A stretch of 64,000 bases of DNA from Clostridiaceae bacterium (GCA_009911065.1 QXWR01000018.1:28223-92222), one strand, 5' to 3'; shown: positions 44,985-53,930, numbered from the stretch's first letter. Notes: generated by a model not told the origin, from the letters alone. Translations and numbers: made by a program.

Positions 44985-45389
44985 ATGAACGGATATAATC
45001 GTTACAAAGAAAAAAGCATTTACTCAATGTCAGGCGGAGAGCAGTTATTACTTCTTTTTGATGAGACCTTAACTCGTCTGACCAGAGCAGAGTATTCTCT
45101 GAATGATAAGAATTATGCGGATTTTGATGACTGTATCACAAGAACCAGCCGGATAGTCCGCTACCTGTTGGAGATTTTGGACATGGAACAACCCATCAGC
45201 AGAGATTTGAGACGGATTTACAATTATCTGGTTTATGATCTGAGTATGGTGAAAGCCGGAAGAGAAAGAAGACAGGATGAAATCGGACGTATCCGCCATA
45301 TTCTTTCCGAACTGCGGGATGCCTTTGCACAGGCAAGCAAACAAGTGAATGATATGCATGTTGTGAAAGAGATTGAAATTCGGGGTTAA
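44985..45389 (+). CDS. fliS: Flagellin chaperone FliS
   Basis: Export chaperone that binds the flagellin C-terminus in the cytoplasm and prevents premature polymerisation. The 134-residue helical protein has the FliS features YKEKSIYSMSGGEQLLLLFDE at the N-terminus and the central LDMEQPISRDLRRIYNYLVYDL. It begins 20 bases after fliD with AAGGGG upstream, the common fliD-fliS order. The family call is firm. Confidence 0.93.
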   Translation: MNGYNRYKEKSIYSMSGGEQLLLLFDETLTRLTRAEYSLNDKNYADFDDCITRTSRIVRYLLEILDMEQPISRDLRRIYNYLVYDLSMVKAGRERRQDEIGRIRHILSELRDAFAQASKQVNDMHVVKEIEIRG

Positions 45390-45406
45390 GAGAGGACAGG
45401 GAAAAG

Positions 45407-45829
45407 ATGGGACTGGATGTGACAAAGGTTATGATTCTTCTTCAAAGAAGATACAGTTCAATCCGGGAGATTGACCGGGTGACAAAGGAGCTGGAAGAAG
45501 CCTTTGTCCGCGGAGATGAGGTTTCAGCGGTAATGCTTTTGGAAATGCGGGCAGATGAGATGGCAAAAGCTGACGAATGTACAGATGCGATCTGGCAGCT
45601 GGGAGAAGAGGACCGGAACGCCTATCAGAAGCTTCGGCTTTTGATGTTGTCGGACCCGGAACAGACTTTCGGAGAAAGCCCGGAAGAAAAGAAAATATAT
45701 GAGATTCGCCGGAAAACCCAGGAAACTCTTGATAAGCTGCGGACAGTGGATCAAAGGCTGAATCGAAATGTGACGAGAGAAAAATCTTATTATGGAGCCG
45801 AGCCAAGGAAACGTCCGGTAAATATATAA
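45407..45829 (+). CDS. Hypothetical flagellar protein, possible FliT-like chaperone
   Basis: A 140-residue, highly helical and charged protein with no motif I can assign. Its place directly after fliD and fliS, its size and its predicted helix bundle (LEEAFVRGDEVSAVMLLEMRADEM, then EIRRKTQETLDKLRTVDQRL) suit a FliT-type chaperone for FliD. Sequence similarity to FliT is not obvious by eye. It is probably co-transcribed with fliS (17-base gap, AGGACAGGG ribosome region). The C-terminal tail ends in basic residues. Confidence 0.55.
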   Translation: MGLDVTKVMILLQRRYSSIREIDRVTKELEEAFVRGDEVSAVMLLEMRADEMAKADECTDAIWQLGEEDRNAYQKLRLLMLSDPEQTFGESPEEKKIYEIRRKTQETLDKLRTVDQRLNRNVTREKSYYGAEPRKRPVNI

Positions 45830-45835
45830 GAGAAA

Positions 45836-45914
45836 ATCCGTTCGAGGAAGCAGAGATTTGGTACTTTGGCTGCATTTGCAGCCTGAGTACCTTTCCGCGT
45901 TTATCGGAACGGAT
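45836..45914 (+). ncRNA. Structured RNA-like element in the gap before the second FliD-like gene
   Basis: An outer stem pairs ATCCGTTC (45836-45843) with GAACGGAT (45907-45914). Inside is a strong two-part hairpin, GGTACT/AGTACC enclosing GGCTGC/GCAGCC (45860-45891). A further stem, TTCCG with CGGAA (about 45893-45909), overlaps the outer stem's 3' arm, so two alternative folds are possible. This could be a regulatory RNA element or an mRNA processing site. No known riboswitch class was recognised. Confidence 0.4.
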
Positions 45915-45963
45915 GAAAAAAGCAGAAAGCGAGTAAAATAGGAAGGAGAAGGAAGGTGTTATT

Positions 45964-47286
45964 ATGTCGTTGAGAATATCGGGAAACAATTCATTGAATA
46001 CTCAGGGCCTGTATCAGATGTTGCGCACGTTGCAGGCTTCCCAAAGAGCCAATGTAGCGAAACTGAGCCAGTCTGTGGAACCCATCAGCAAGATTTCCCG
46101 CAAACCGTCTGGTTCGGCTCAGTATACAGATACCCTGAAATTTGTGCAGGAATATGGAAAAGATATGTCCAATGTGAAGCTTAGCGCTTCAAAGCTTCAG
46201 AGCGGAAATCCATCGAATGTATTTTCCAACACAAATATGCAAAGCTCAGATTCTTCTGTAGTACAAATTGATCAGGCGTTCCGTCCAAAAGAGGGAACCA
46301 GCATAAGCCTTCAGGTGGAGTCATTGGCCCAGGCACAACAGAATAAGAGTCAGTCGGTCAATGCTTCTGACAAAGCGGCAGATGGTTCTTCCATGAACTT
46401 TCAGGTGGCATCGGCAAATGGAAGAAACATTCAGATCAATGTCAGTGATGTAAACCAAGATGGAACCAAAAAGACCAATGAACAGATGTATCAGGAGGCT
46501 GCGGATCAGATTAACAGCAGCCGTAATTCTGGGGTGAGCGCTTCTGTTGCCAAGGAAAACGGCAAAGTATCCCTGGTTCTTACTTCCCAAAAGACCGGGG
46601 AGAGCAATGGGTTCACGGTTCAGGGACAGATGGGGGCAGCAGCAGGAGCAGAGGCTGCAGCTGTTGAGGGAGAGAATGCCAAATATACAGTGACACAGAA
46701 TGGCAAGACGACTTCCCGCACATCGGAAAGCAACCGGATTTCTCTGGATTATGGGAGAGTGGACGCTACACTAAAGGGAACTGGTTCTGCACAGGTAAAG
46801 ACTGGGGTGGATTCGGATCAGATTGTTTCCGCTGTAAAGGATTTGGCAAAGAATTATAATGAAGCCACAGATCTTTTAAAAGAAAATGCCAGCAGAGGAA
46901 GAGGAACTCAGGCTCAGTACGAAAGCTTTAGTCGGCCCATAGCAAGTGACCGAACATTAAAGGCTGTGGGAATCAGCTATGACAAAAGCGGCAAAATGCA
47001 GGTAGATGAGAAAGCTTTGAAAAAAGCTTTGACAGATGATTTTGAAGGAACAAAAGATATTCTTGGAGGTCAGTTTGGAATTGCAGACCGGATTTCCCAA
47101 AGAGCAGATTCCGCAATATCCACTTCCTCAGGACGGTTGGTTGATCAGGATATTTCTTCAAGAATGGACCGAAATCAGGAAGATGTTTTTTCCTCTTTCC
47201 GCTATTTGGATAATTTTTCCGGATCGGGACCATACAGTATGGGAAATTATTATGCGGTTGGACTGATGTTAAATACCCTGGGTTAA
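45964..47286 (+). CDS. FliD-like second filament-cap-type protein
   Basis: A 440-residue protein whose C-terminal third matches the FliD pattern: SRPIASDRTLKAVGISYDKSGKMQVDEKALKKALTDDF, then FGIADRISQRADSAI. The N-terminus (SLNTQGLYQMLRTLQASQRANVAKLSQSVEPISK) differs from FliD, with no SGIDxxxII motif. The middle, rich in Ser, Asn and Gln, resembles an exposed flagellar surface domain and includes a pattern like the FliD D2/D3 region (SISLQVESLAQAQ). It lies in the fliD-fliS operon. It may be an alternative cap, a cap-associated adhesin or a junction protein; location and similarity support a flagellar export substrate. Confidence 0.7.
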   Translation: MSLRISGNNSLNTQGLYQMLRTLQASQRANVAKLSQSVEPISKISRKPSGSAQYTDTLKFVQEYGKDMSNVKLSASKLQSGNPSNVFSNTNMQSSDSSVVQIDQAFRPKEGTSISLQVESLAQAQQNKSQSVNASDKAADGSSMNFQVASANGRNIQINVSDVNQDGTKKTNEQMYQEAADQINSSRNSGVSASVAKENGKVSLVLTSQKTGESNGFTVQGQMGAAAGAEAAAVEGENAKYTVTQNGKTTSRTSESNRISLDYGRVDATLKGTGSAQVKTGVDSDQIVSAVKDLAKNYNEATDLLKENASRGRGTQAQYESFSRPIASDRTLKAVGISYDKSGKMQVDEKALKKALTDDFEGTKDILGGQFGIADRISQRADSAISTSSGRLVDQDISSRMDRNQEDVFSSFRYLDNFSGSGPYSMGNYYAVGLMLNTLG

Positions 47287-47304
47287 TGGACTGGTTAATA
47301 GACT

Positions 47305-48477
47305 ATGAATCAATTATTGTATGAAGGACGGACTTTGGTAGGGATGGTATCTTCTGTTCTCCGTCAGGAACCCCTGCATATAATGTATAATCGGTATGAT
47401 TGGGAGCGGATGTTCCGGTTAGCTGATTATCACAGAGTAGCCAATATGGTACATTTGGGAGTTTTGGGGAAGGGAGACGCCCTGCCAAATCGTTGGCGTG
47501 ACCGCTTTTTTGAGCGGTATCAGGAAGCTCTGCAGTTTAATGAAAATTGCGAAGAATCGATTCGGGAAATATTGGTATGGCTGGATATGCGGGAGATTTC
47601 CTGCACGGTGCTGGTGGCCCATTCTGTTCGGGAATTTTATAAGCTTCCTGAGACAGCAGAGAACAGTCCCATACAAATCCTGCTGAGTGAAGATCAATAC
47701 GTTCTGGCAAAAGGATATCTGGTGGATCTTGGCTATGAGACGGACCAGACTTACAAAGGATATGGAGAGCGAATGAAACGGGTGTCAGGGGTATCTGTGA
47801 CTCTTTACCGGAAACTTCCCTTTCGCACTGCATTATACGCAAAAAATATGCAGCTTCTTTTGGAGACAGCAGAACTGCAGGAACCTTATCATTATATTCG
47901 GGTGCTTCCCCCGGAAAGTGAGCTGGCATATCGAATATCAAGAACGGTTTACAGCTATGTGACAGACGATCTGCGGATTCGGGAAGTTTTAGATCTGCAA
48001 TTATGCCATAAAGCATGGCGGAATGAGATTAATAAGGAAGCCATTTGGAAGTTCCTGACGGATTTTCAGATTGATGAACTTGCGGAAAAGATTCTCAGAA
48101 TTTCCTATATGTGGTTTGGAGATAAGAAGGATAAATATTTTATTGATCAGATTGACGACATGTCTGTATACGATGTATTGGAAGAGAGGATGCTGACCCA
48201 AGGTACAATCAACCGGGAGGCAGACGAACAGGCATTAAGTCTTCAGAAAGCCATTGAGAAGGAGATTCTCAAAGAGCAGAAGGAAGAAATGCGCAGTCTG
48301 TTTAGGGAAAGAGTGACAAACCATCTAAAGGAAATCAAAAGAACATTCCTTTGGATATTTCCGGATTATCATTATATGTCATCCATCTATCCAATTTTAA
48401 GAAAGATTCCATTGCTGCTTCCTATTTTCTGGTGTGTGCGGGATATACGGCTTTTGTTAAGGCTTTTGGTGAAATAA
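47305..48477 (+). CDS. Nucleotidyltransferase-like protein (NTP_transf_5 type), probably degenerate
   Basis: The 390-residue protein has the overall layout of uncharacterised NTP_transf_5 family proteins: an N-terminal helical part, a core at about 90-200 and a long helical C-terminus with hydrophobic ending. In the core the stretch LVAHSVREFYKLPETAENSP followed by IQILLSEDQY lies where active members have KG, R and a DxD-type metal site, so the catalytic acids seem missing. The ribosome site is poor. As the last gene of the fliD operon, it may act in flagellin or cap modification, or have become a binding protein. Confidence in the family is moderate. Confidence 0.5.
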   Translation: MNQLLYEGRTLVGMVSSVLRQEPLHIMYNRYDWERMFRLADYHRVANMVHLGVLGKGDALPNRWRDRFFERYQEALQFNENCEESIREILVWLDMREISCTVLVAHSVREFYKLPETAENSPIQILLSEDQYVLAKGYLVDLGYETDQTYKGYGERMKRVSGVSVTLYRKLPFRTALYAKNMQLLLETAELQEPYHYIRVLPPESELAYRISRTVYSYVTDDLRIREVLDLQLCHKAWRNEINKEAIWKFLTDFQIDELAEKILRISYMWFGDKKDKYFIDQIDDMSVYDVLEERMLTQGTINREADEQALSLQKAIEKEILKEQKEEMRSLFRERVTNHLKEIKRTFLWIFPDYHYMSSIYPILRKIPLLLPIFWCVRDIRLLLRLLVK

Positions 48478-48479
48478 AG

Positions 48480-48517
48480 AAAGCCCCATGATATTTACCG
48501 ATCATGGGGCTTTTTTT
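48480..48517. terminator. Bidirectional terminator between the fliD and flgM-csrA operons
   Basis: Perfect 13-base arms (48480-48492 and 48501-48513), an eight-base loop and a long T-run serve the plus-strand operon. The mirrored A-run serves csrA, whose stop codon lies within the structure's edge. Confidence 0.88.
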
Positions 48518-48803
48518 ATTTCGCTGTTGAATCTTCGTCTGAGTCTTTTGGTTTATCTGTTTCCTTTTCCGATTCCATCCGCTTTTTAAAAATAGACTGA
48601 AACATCCTTACAGAATCAATATTAGGGGTCAAAGCGGTCTTGTTGGTCTTTTCCGCTTCAGAAAGTTCTTCTCTTAAAATCGAAATCTGCTTTGGCGCGT
48701 CTATAGCAAGACGCACACCATCGGATGCACATTCAATAATCGTAATACGGATGTTATCTCCGATTAGAATACTTTCGTTCTTTTTTCGTCGAAGTATCAG
48801 CAT
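48516..48803 (-). CDS. csrA: Carbon storage/flagellin translation regulator CsrA with extended C-terminus
   Basis: RNA-binding translational repressor. In Firmicutes it blocks flagellin mRNA and is antagonised by FliW, whose gene lies one base upstream. The core, [23 protein letters not shown] followed by [18 protein letters not shown], is typical. At 95 residues it exceeds the usual 60-75, with a charged tail rich in Lys, Glu and Asp (about 72-95). I chose the ATG at 48803, seven bases after GGGAGTG; the GTG three codons earlier overlaps that site. Flagellin leaders at 61.5 and 63.7 kb are likely targets. Confidence 0.93.
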   Translation of the reverse strand: MLILRRKKNESILIGDNIRITIIECASDGVRLAIDAPKQISILREELSEAEKTNKTALTPNIDSVRMFQSIFKKRMESEKETDKPKDSDEDSTAK

Positions 48804-48804
48804 G

Positions 48805-49263
48805 CTATTCACTCCCGTTTGTCGAATCAGCTACTGTTGGAAAGGAACGCAGCTCATGACGGTATTCATAAGGAGAGTTTTCCAAAATAACCTGGATTCC
48901 ATGGCGTGTCTGCGGGTTAATTACTAAGGGAGATTTTAAATTTACCGTATTTTCCAGATAATTGTCCCGCACAACACAAATTGAATAGTACGAAAGTTCT
49001 CCACTGTCCTGGACACCCAGACAGGCAAGCTCCTCAGGAGTCAATTCAGGAGAATAGTCCGGACAAAGGAGAAAAGGATTGATCAATACAAATCCTACCT
49101 TGCATTCCTCTACCGACTGCAGTAAAAGCATTGAATCATCATCTTCATTTAAAAACAAAAGAAGATACTTCGTCAGCTTTGGAAAACCAAAGAGACCGTC
49201 GGGAAATATCACCAGATCATCTGCCTCATATTCCACTGTGCCATAATCTGTTTGTATTGTCAT
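48805..49263 (-). CDS. fliW: Flagellar assembly factor FliW
   Basis: Cytoplasmic protein of 152 residues that binds flagellin and, when free, sequesters CsrA, coupling flagellin translation to export. Recognisable parts are [40 protein letters not shown] and [17 protein letters not shown]. It sits between a DUF6470 gene and csrA, as in Bacillus. An AGGAG lies upstream of the ATG. The stop and the csrA start are one base apart, implying coupled translation. Confidence 0.95.
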   Translation of the reverse strand: MTIQTDYGTVEYEADDLVIFPDGLFGFPKLTKYLLLFLNEDDDSMLLLQSVEECKVGFVLINPFLLCPDYSPELTPEELACLGVQDSGELSYYSICVVRDNYLENTVNLKSPLVINPQTRHGIQVILENSPYEYRHELRSFPTVADSTNGSE

Positions 49264-49278
49264 ATCAAATCAACACTC

Positions 49279-49887
49279 CTATGTGAATAGATTGACGTTC
49301 CTGCCTGGGTCTACGTCCAGGGGAGGAACATAGTTAAAGCCACCAAGATATTCAACATGTATCTGCGGTCTCTGTGTGATTACGGTCATTACCAGGGGTG
49401 GGAGATAAGTGAGATCTCCTCTGGCTACCCGCATCTCAAAAGCCCCCCGCTGTGCCGTGTAGGATGTGCTGGACTCAATGGAGAGATCCGGAGCAACCGC
49501 AGAGGAAGCTGCTGCTGATAGTTCGGGAGCGGTATTACTTTCTGCCATATCTACACTCATATCCGGAGCCGGAGTTGGCGCGGACACTTTTTGATGGACA
49601 GGAGCCTGCATAGCGGCCTGTGCTGTCTGACGGGAAACAACCTGTGGAGAAACTGCCTCTGCAATCTCTGCTTCCGCTTTACTTTGGGAAAAAGCCTGAT
49701 TGATTTTTGTAATGTCCTTGACCGAAACATTGCCCTGCACATTGGGATTGGTGCGGCGCATGGTCATATGACGGGCTACAGCCTTCCTTCTCTCAATATC
49801 TACAGAATCGGAATTAACTAACCGGGCATTTTGTGTAAAACGCATCATTTGTAATGGTTCTGTTGTGATTTTAATAAGCGGTCCCAT
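49279..49887 (-). CDS. DUF6470 family protein (YviE-like)
   Basis: A 202-residue protein occupying the position of Bacillus yviE between flgL and fliW. The N-terminal PLIKITTEPLQMMRFTQNARL and the C-terminal segments FEMRVARGDLTYLPPLVMTVI and PQIHVEYLGGFNYVPPLD match that family. The middle (about 85-140) is Ala/Ser/Pro-rich and probably disordered. Its function is not established; conserved context links it to late flagellar assembly. GGAGG precedes the start. Confidence 0.8.
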   Translation of the reverse strand: MGPLIKITTEPLQMMRFTQNARLVNSDSVDIERRKAVARHMTMRRTNPNVQGNVSVKDITKINQAFSQSKAEAEIAEAVSPQVVSRQTAQAAMQAPVHQKVSAPTPAPDMSVDMAESNTAPELSAAASSAVAPDLSIESSTSYTAQRGAFEMRVARGDLTYLPPLVMTVITQRPQIHVEYLGGFNYVPPLDVDPGRNVNLFT

Positions 49888-49934
49888 AAAAGAAGCCTCC
49901 TTTCTACATACTTATGTTAATATCATTTTAAATG

Positions 49935-49976
49935 ATTTGCAGTAATTTGGCTTGTTCAATTACTGCAAATTTTTTG
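49935..49976. terminator. Perfect hairpin between flgL and the DUF6470 gene
   Basis: Thirteen-base arms (49935-49947 and 49958-49970) are followed by T's on the plus strand. Genes on both sides run on the minus strand, where the T-tract is weak, so on that strand it may act as an attenuator or an RNA processing/stability hairpin rather than a full terminator. Confidence 0.5.
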
Positions 49977-49982
49977 TTTCAT

Positions 49983-51170
49983 TTATCTTACAAAGTCAAA
50001 AAGAGATGTGTTCATAAGCTTGGAGCCTACCTGAAGGGCAGCATTGTAAGAATACTGGTTGTTAAACATTTCCATAATGGAAGCGTAAGGGTCAGCCCCT
50101 AAAGTATCTTTGTACTGCTCGGTCAGAGAGTCTTCAATAGTGTCCAGCCGTTTGGCCGTCTGGTCCAGCTGCTGAGATTTATTTCCCAGGTCAGAGTAGA
50201 ATGTGCTTACGGTGTGTTCGGTTACTGTCATTCGGTCAATCGTATCGGCAAGACGATCATCCAGCAGATCTTTGTCTTTTGTGCGAATATATTCGCCAAT
50301 GGAGAGAGCTGCTTTTCCGGTAAGGGCTACGGGGCTTTCGTTTAAACCATTCATGATGGCCTTGAAAGCCGCGTCTTTTGGAGTATTCGGATCAGCAGCA
50401 TTAATTGCCCGTACTGCATCCGAATTAAGTCCGCTTAAAACATTCATACCGCCAGTATAGGTGTCAAGGAGCGTATCCCGGTCATTGATAGAACCATAGC
50501 CAATATCAACTTTGCCCTGTTCAGACATTGCTTGAACAAGCTTATTTTGAGCAACATCATCAGGAGGATTTGTTACATTACCTTGAGGATCTTTTACAGA
50601 TTCCAGTTTAAACTGGAAATCCCCTGCCGTATCATCATACTCATATTTAAACTTAAACTCAGTTGCAGCATCATCGCCCGGAAATGTGTGGTTGAATGTC
50701 AGGGTCATGGATGAGTCATTAATGTCCAAAGCAAATGGTGTGACTGAAACGTCATTGCCGCCGTATACGTAAAAATCCTGATACTGGGTATTTAAGTCAT
50801 TTACCATGGTCCGGGCCTTTTGGACCAGATCTTCCTGAAGGGTTTGAATATCTTTGTCTCCAGTAGTAGTGGCTGTCTTTGCGTAAATCACCTGTTTTTT
50901 TGCCTGAGAGAGCGTGCTTTGAATGTCACGAACTCCCAGTTCCTGCTGATAAAGCCTGTTTTTAATATCGGTTATCAAAGTGTTTTTAGCTAAAGTATCC
51001 AAGTACTGATTATCAATTTTTTTACCAGTATAGTAAGCAAGAGGAGCATCCGCGGCAGTTTCATAAGCCGCTCCGCTGCTGATTTTGGTCATGCTCTTGT
51101 TTAATTTAAGATGTACACTGTTCAGTGAAGTTGTATAATTTCTGTATGTGGACGAATTGGTTACGCGCAT
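49983..51170 (-). CDS. flgL: Flagellar hook-associated protein 3
   Basis: Hook-filament junction protein of 395 residues exported by the flagellar system. The N-terminal helix MRVTNSSTYRNYTTSLNSVHLKLNKSMTKISSG and the C-terminal helix (YDTIEDSLTEQYKDTLGADP, then NAALQVGSKLMNTSLFDFVR) are the flagellin-like ends expected for FlgL. The middle domain is unremarkable. It follows flgK on the same strand and has GGAGG eight bases upstream of the ATG. Confidence 0.94.
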   Translation of the reverse strand: MRVTNSSTYRNYTTSLNSVHLKLNKSMTKISSGAAYETAADAPLAYYTGKKIDNQYLDTLAKNTLITDIKNRLYQQELGVRDIQSTLSQAKKQVIYAKTATTTGDKDIQTLQEDLVQKARTMVNDLNTQYQDFYVYGGNDVSVTPFALDINDSSMTLTFNHTFPGDDAATEFKFKYEYDDTAGDFQFKLESVKDPQGNVTNPPDDVAQNKLVQAMSEQGKVDIGYGSINDRDTLLDTYTGGMNVLSGLNSDAVRAINAADPNTPKDAAFKAIMNGLNESPVALTGKAALSIGEYIRTKDKDLLDDRLADTIDRMTVTEHTVSTFYSDLGNKSQQLDQTAKRLDTIEDSLTEQYKDTLGADPYASIMEMFNNQYSYNAALQVGSKLMNTSLFDFVR

Positions 51171-51225
51171 GTTTTATACCTCCGTTTGTGGTCATAAATA
51201 TTGGAATAATATTTAGTCACAGGAA

Positions 51226-53049
51226 TTAACGTCCTACCATTCCTGTACTTGTAATTAAGCGCTCTAATGCTTCATCAAGGGTCGTCATAAGCCGTGAAGC
51301 GGCATTGTAAGCGGACATATATACCATCATGTTGGCGGCTTCCTCATCCAGACTGACTCCGGAGATGGAATCACGGGAATTTTGGATTCCATTTAAGACC
51401 GTTATATTAGTCTTTAATGCCTGCTGGTTACTGAAAGAATCATTGGCCAGGATGGTGGAAGTGTGGTTCATGTAGTCAGCGAATGTATTGCCTTCCAGAT
51501 CGGCATAAGTAAAATTCATTGGTTTGCCATTGATTGTTGCTGGATTACCCTTAAAAGCGGTAGTCATGGCCTGATAGAGATCTAATACAGTCTCATTGGA
51601 ACTCTCCCCTGCTTTGCTGACATGAACTGTACCACTGCTCCAATTCGCGTTAATGCCAATATTAGCAGCAGTAATCTTACCAGCATCAGCTGGAGTCCAA
51701 TTGGCAATGGGAGGATTGCCTGTTCTGTCAGTAATCAAAAACTGAGTATTATCTTGGGTAGCGCCCGTACCATTTATATTAATTGTATTCACTACATCGG
51801 CAAAAGTTCTGGCAAGCGTATCCAACTGGTCTCTGTAAAACTCATAACCTTTTACATCTGTCATGTTCGCAGTTTTTCCATCTTTCCACAACATATCCAG
51901 ACTGGATTGAATGGAACCGGAATCATCCGGATACGGGCTTTTTGTACCCCAAGTAGCTTTTGTAAACGTTTCAGACGTTGATGGGTTTAAGGCATCATTC
52001 ACCTTTCCGTTTTCAAAATAACTGCTGCTGTTAAAAGTAAGCTCAATATTACCGGCTTTACTGGCATCGAAGGGGCGCTCAACCGGATTGCCGTTAGCAT
52101 CAGCAGAAAAAGAAATCTCAAGCTGTCCATAGTTATCGCTCCCGGTTCCTACCGTACCTTCCACAAGGGTAAGCCTTTTAATCTCGCCCTTATCATTTGT
52201 ATACACCATCTCAACTCGCAGATCATCCGGCCAGTCCTTCTTGGCAAAAGGATCTCCATTGGCATCCAGATGGTAGTTTTCACTTAGAACGGTATTTCCG
52301 GCAGCATCCAATCCATCATGCTCAGCATCCTTATAATAAGTAACTTCAATCGGAATATAGCTGGCAAGTTCATCCAACAACTGATTGCGCTGATCCATCA
52401 GCTCCAAAGCTGGCTGACCGAAAATCTGATCATTTTTAATCAACCGGTTTAAATTGCCGATTTGCTGCAAGATGTCATTGACTTCTTGCACCATTCCGTT
52501 CTCGCTGGTGCCAGTGCCGTCCAAACGGGAAAACTCTGCTTCCTCTGCCTTGTCAAGCTGTCTGGATGCGTCGTTTAACAGGTTGGTCAGAGCCTGCATC
52601 CGGGCGCGAAGCTCGGATTCGCAGATAGGGTCATTAACCTTGGACGGGTCCTGCATATTGAGAAGAGAAGTCTGAATGTTATCAAAAGCATCCCGGATTC
52701 CGTTGATTTGAGTCTCGTCAAAAATATCTGCCAACCGGTCCAGAGCGGTCTGGATTCCGTCTGTATATCCGGATTTGCGAATCTGGTCACGATACTGGGA
52801 ATCCAAAAATGGGTCCCGAATCTGAGCTACCGTATCCATATGCACGCCAAAACCCACTACAGTTTCTGCACCATTCATGTAGTGGGAGACAGGATGGGTA
52901 TAGTTGAGACTGGATGTCTTAAGAGTCTGTCTGGTGTATCCGGGCGTATTCATATTAGCAAGGTTCTGGCCAGTGATGTCCAGCCGCTTTTGATTGGCCT
53001 GTAAAGCCGAATAGGCGGTGGAAAAACCAGCGAAAGTCGCTCGTAGCAT
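51226..53049 (-). CDS. flgK: Flagellar hook-associated protein 1
   Basis: Hook-filament junction protein next to the hook. The N-terminus FAGFSTAYSALQANQKRLDITGQNLANMNTPGYTRQ is diagnostic, and the C-terminus SGVSLDEEAANMMVYMSAYNAASRLMTTLDEALERLI carries the matching rod/hook motif. At 607 residues it is in the normal to upper range, with a long variable middle. It lies between flgN and flgL and has GGAGG upstream. Confidence 0.95.
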   Translation of the reverse strand: MLRATFAGFSTAYSALQANQKRLDITGQNLANMNTPGYTRQTLKTSSLNYTHPVSHYMNGAETVVGFGVHMDTVAQIRDPFLDSQYRDQIRKSGYTDGIQTALDRLADIFDETQINGIRDAFDNIQTSLLNMQDPSKVNDPICESELRARMQALTNLLNDASRQLDKAEEAEFSRLDGTGTSENGMVQEVNDILQQIGNLNRLIKNDQIFGQPALELMDQRNQLLDELASYIPIEVTYYKDAEHDGLDAAGNTVLSENYHLDANGDPFAKKDWPDDLRVEMVYTNDKGEIKRLTLVEGTVGTGSDNYGQLEISFSADANGNPVERPFDASKAGNIELTFNSSSYFENGKVNDALNPSTSETFTKATWGTKSPYPDDSGSIQSSLDMLWKDGKTANMTDVKGYEFYRDQLDTLARTFADVVNTININGTGATQDNTQFLITDRTGNPPIANWTPADAGKITAANIGINANWSSGTVHVSKAGESSNETVLDLYQAMTTAFKGNPATINGKPMNFTYADLEGNTFADYMNHTSTILANDSFSNQQALKTNITVLNGIQNSRDSISGVSLDEEAANMMVYMSAYNAASRLMTTLDEALERLITSTGMVGR

Positions 53050-53108
53050 ATTTCTCGTCCTCCAAATGTTATTCTTATTCTATTTAAAAATAGGTCTGAA
53101 AGGTATCA

Positions 53109-53591
53109 TCAGACATATTTGTTCTGCAGTTTCAAATGAGCAGAAGAACCGGAATTTAGATTCCCCATGCTGTCATAGGATTCTCCCTGCTGCCTTGCAA
53201 GGAATACCTCCATCTCATGAAGACGTGTTTGAATGATCTGTTCTGAAGACTTGCGGGCCTGTTCCAACCGCTGAAGCTGCTGTTCCAAGTCCAAAAAGAA
53301 AGGTCTTAGAAATTCAGCCTCATCCGGGGAAGCCTGACTTAAAATCTGGCGGAAGGTGAGGGACTTCCATCCCAATGCTTCCGCCAGTTTTAACCGACGC
53401 TGCTCCAGTCCGCGAAGTTTTAAAATCTGCGCCTGTTCCTCCTGAATCAGTCCATCCAGCCGATGATGCTGCTTTAAAGATGCGGCTTCTGCCTTGGCTT
53501 CCTCTGCTCTGGCAATCCGCTCGCCTGTGTCGGCCAAATCCTGAATAAGGGCGGCAAATGTCTCCAATGGGTTCTGTGCGGTATCTGTCAT
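53109..53591 (-). CDS. flgN: FlgN-family flagellar export chaperone
   Basis: Helical chaperone of 160 residues located between flgM and flgK, which is the usual place of FlgN, the chaperone of FlgK and FlgL. Sequence features are long heptad-like helices (LETFAALIQDLADTGERIARAEEAKAEA and RLEQARKSSEQIIQTRLHEMEVFLARQ) and a central EALGWKSLTFRQIL. Family identity rests mainly on position, size and helix pattern, since FlgN proteins diverge strongly. Confidence 0.82.
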   Translation of the reverse strand: MTDTAQNPLETFAALIQDLADTGERIARAEEAKAEAASLKQHHRLDGLIQEEQAQILKLRGLEQRRLKLAEALGWKSLTFRQILSQASPDEAEFLRPFFLDLEQQLQRLEQARKSSEQIIQTRLHEMEVFLARQQGESYDSMGNLNSGSSAHLKLQNKYV

Positions 53592-53627
53592 AAAAATAAT
53601 GTAAACTCCCTTCTGTAAAAAGCCGTA

Positions 53628-53930
53628 TTAGCTTAATCCAAGCATCCTGCCGGCGATTCTTTGGGCATCCGGCTGATAAGTGCCGTCAGCAACCTGGCGG
53701 CCAAGCTCCTGGACCCGCTCCGCCGAAGCTCCGCTGCCTAACTGGGCTGCAGTTCTTCGAGCCAGGATTCGGGCAAATGTTTCATCTTCATCCTGTGTAA
53801 TCCGGGAACCCTGAATATTTACCGTATCAAAATCCCCCTTTACCGTACTGGACTGGGGCATGCGCTTACGGGGCGCAGAAACCGGCGTACGATAAGTGGT
53901 GTTGTTAATCGTCTGGAATATAACGTTCAT
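53628..53930 (-). CDS. flgM: Anti-sigma-28 factor FlgM
   Basis: Small regulator (100 residues) that binds sigma-28 until it is exported through the finished hook. The Pro/Ser-rich N-terminal half and the C-terminal helical part (DETFARILARRTAAQL, VQELGRQVADGTYQPDAQRIAGRML) match FlgM. It is first in the flgM-flgN-flgK-flgL-DUF6470-fliW-csrA operon, with GGGAGG upstream and a GCCGATAA box 46 bases before the start, so sigma-28 likely controls its own inhibitor. The sigma-28 gene itself is outside the window. Confidence 0.9.
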   Translation of the reverse strand: MNVIFQTINNTTYRTPVSAPRKRMPQSSTVKGDFDTVNIQGSRITQDEDETFARILARRTAAQLGSGASAERVQELGRQVADGTYQPDAQRIAGRMLGLS

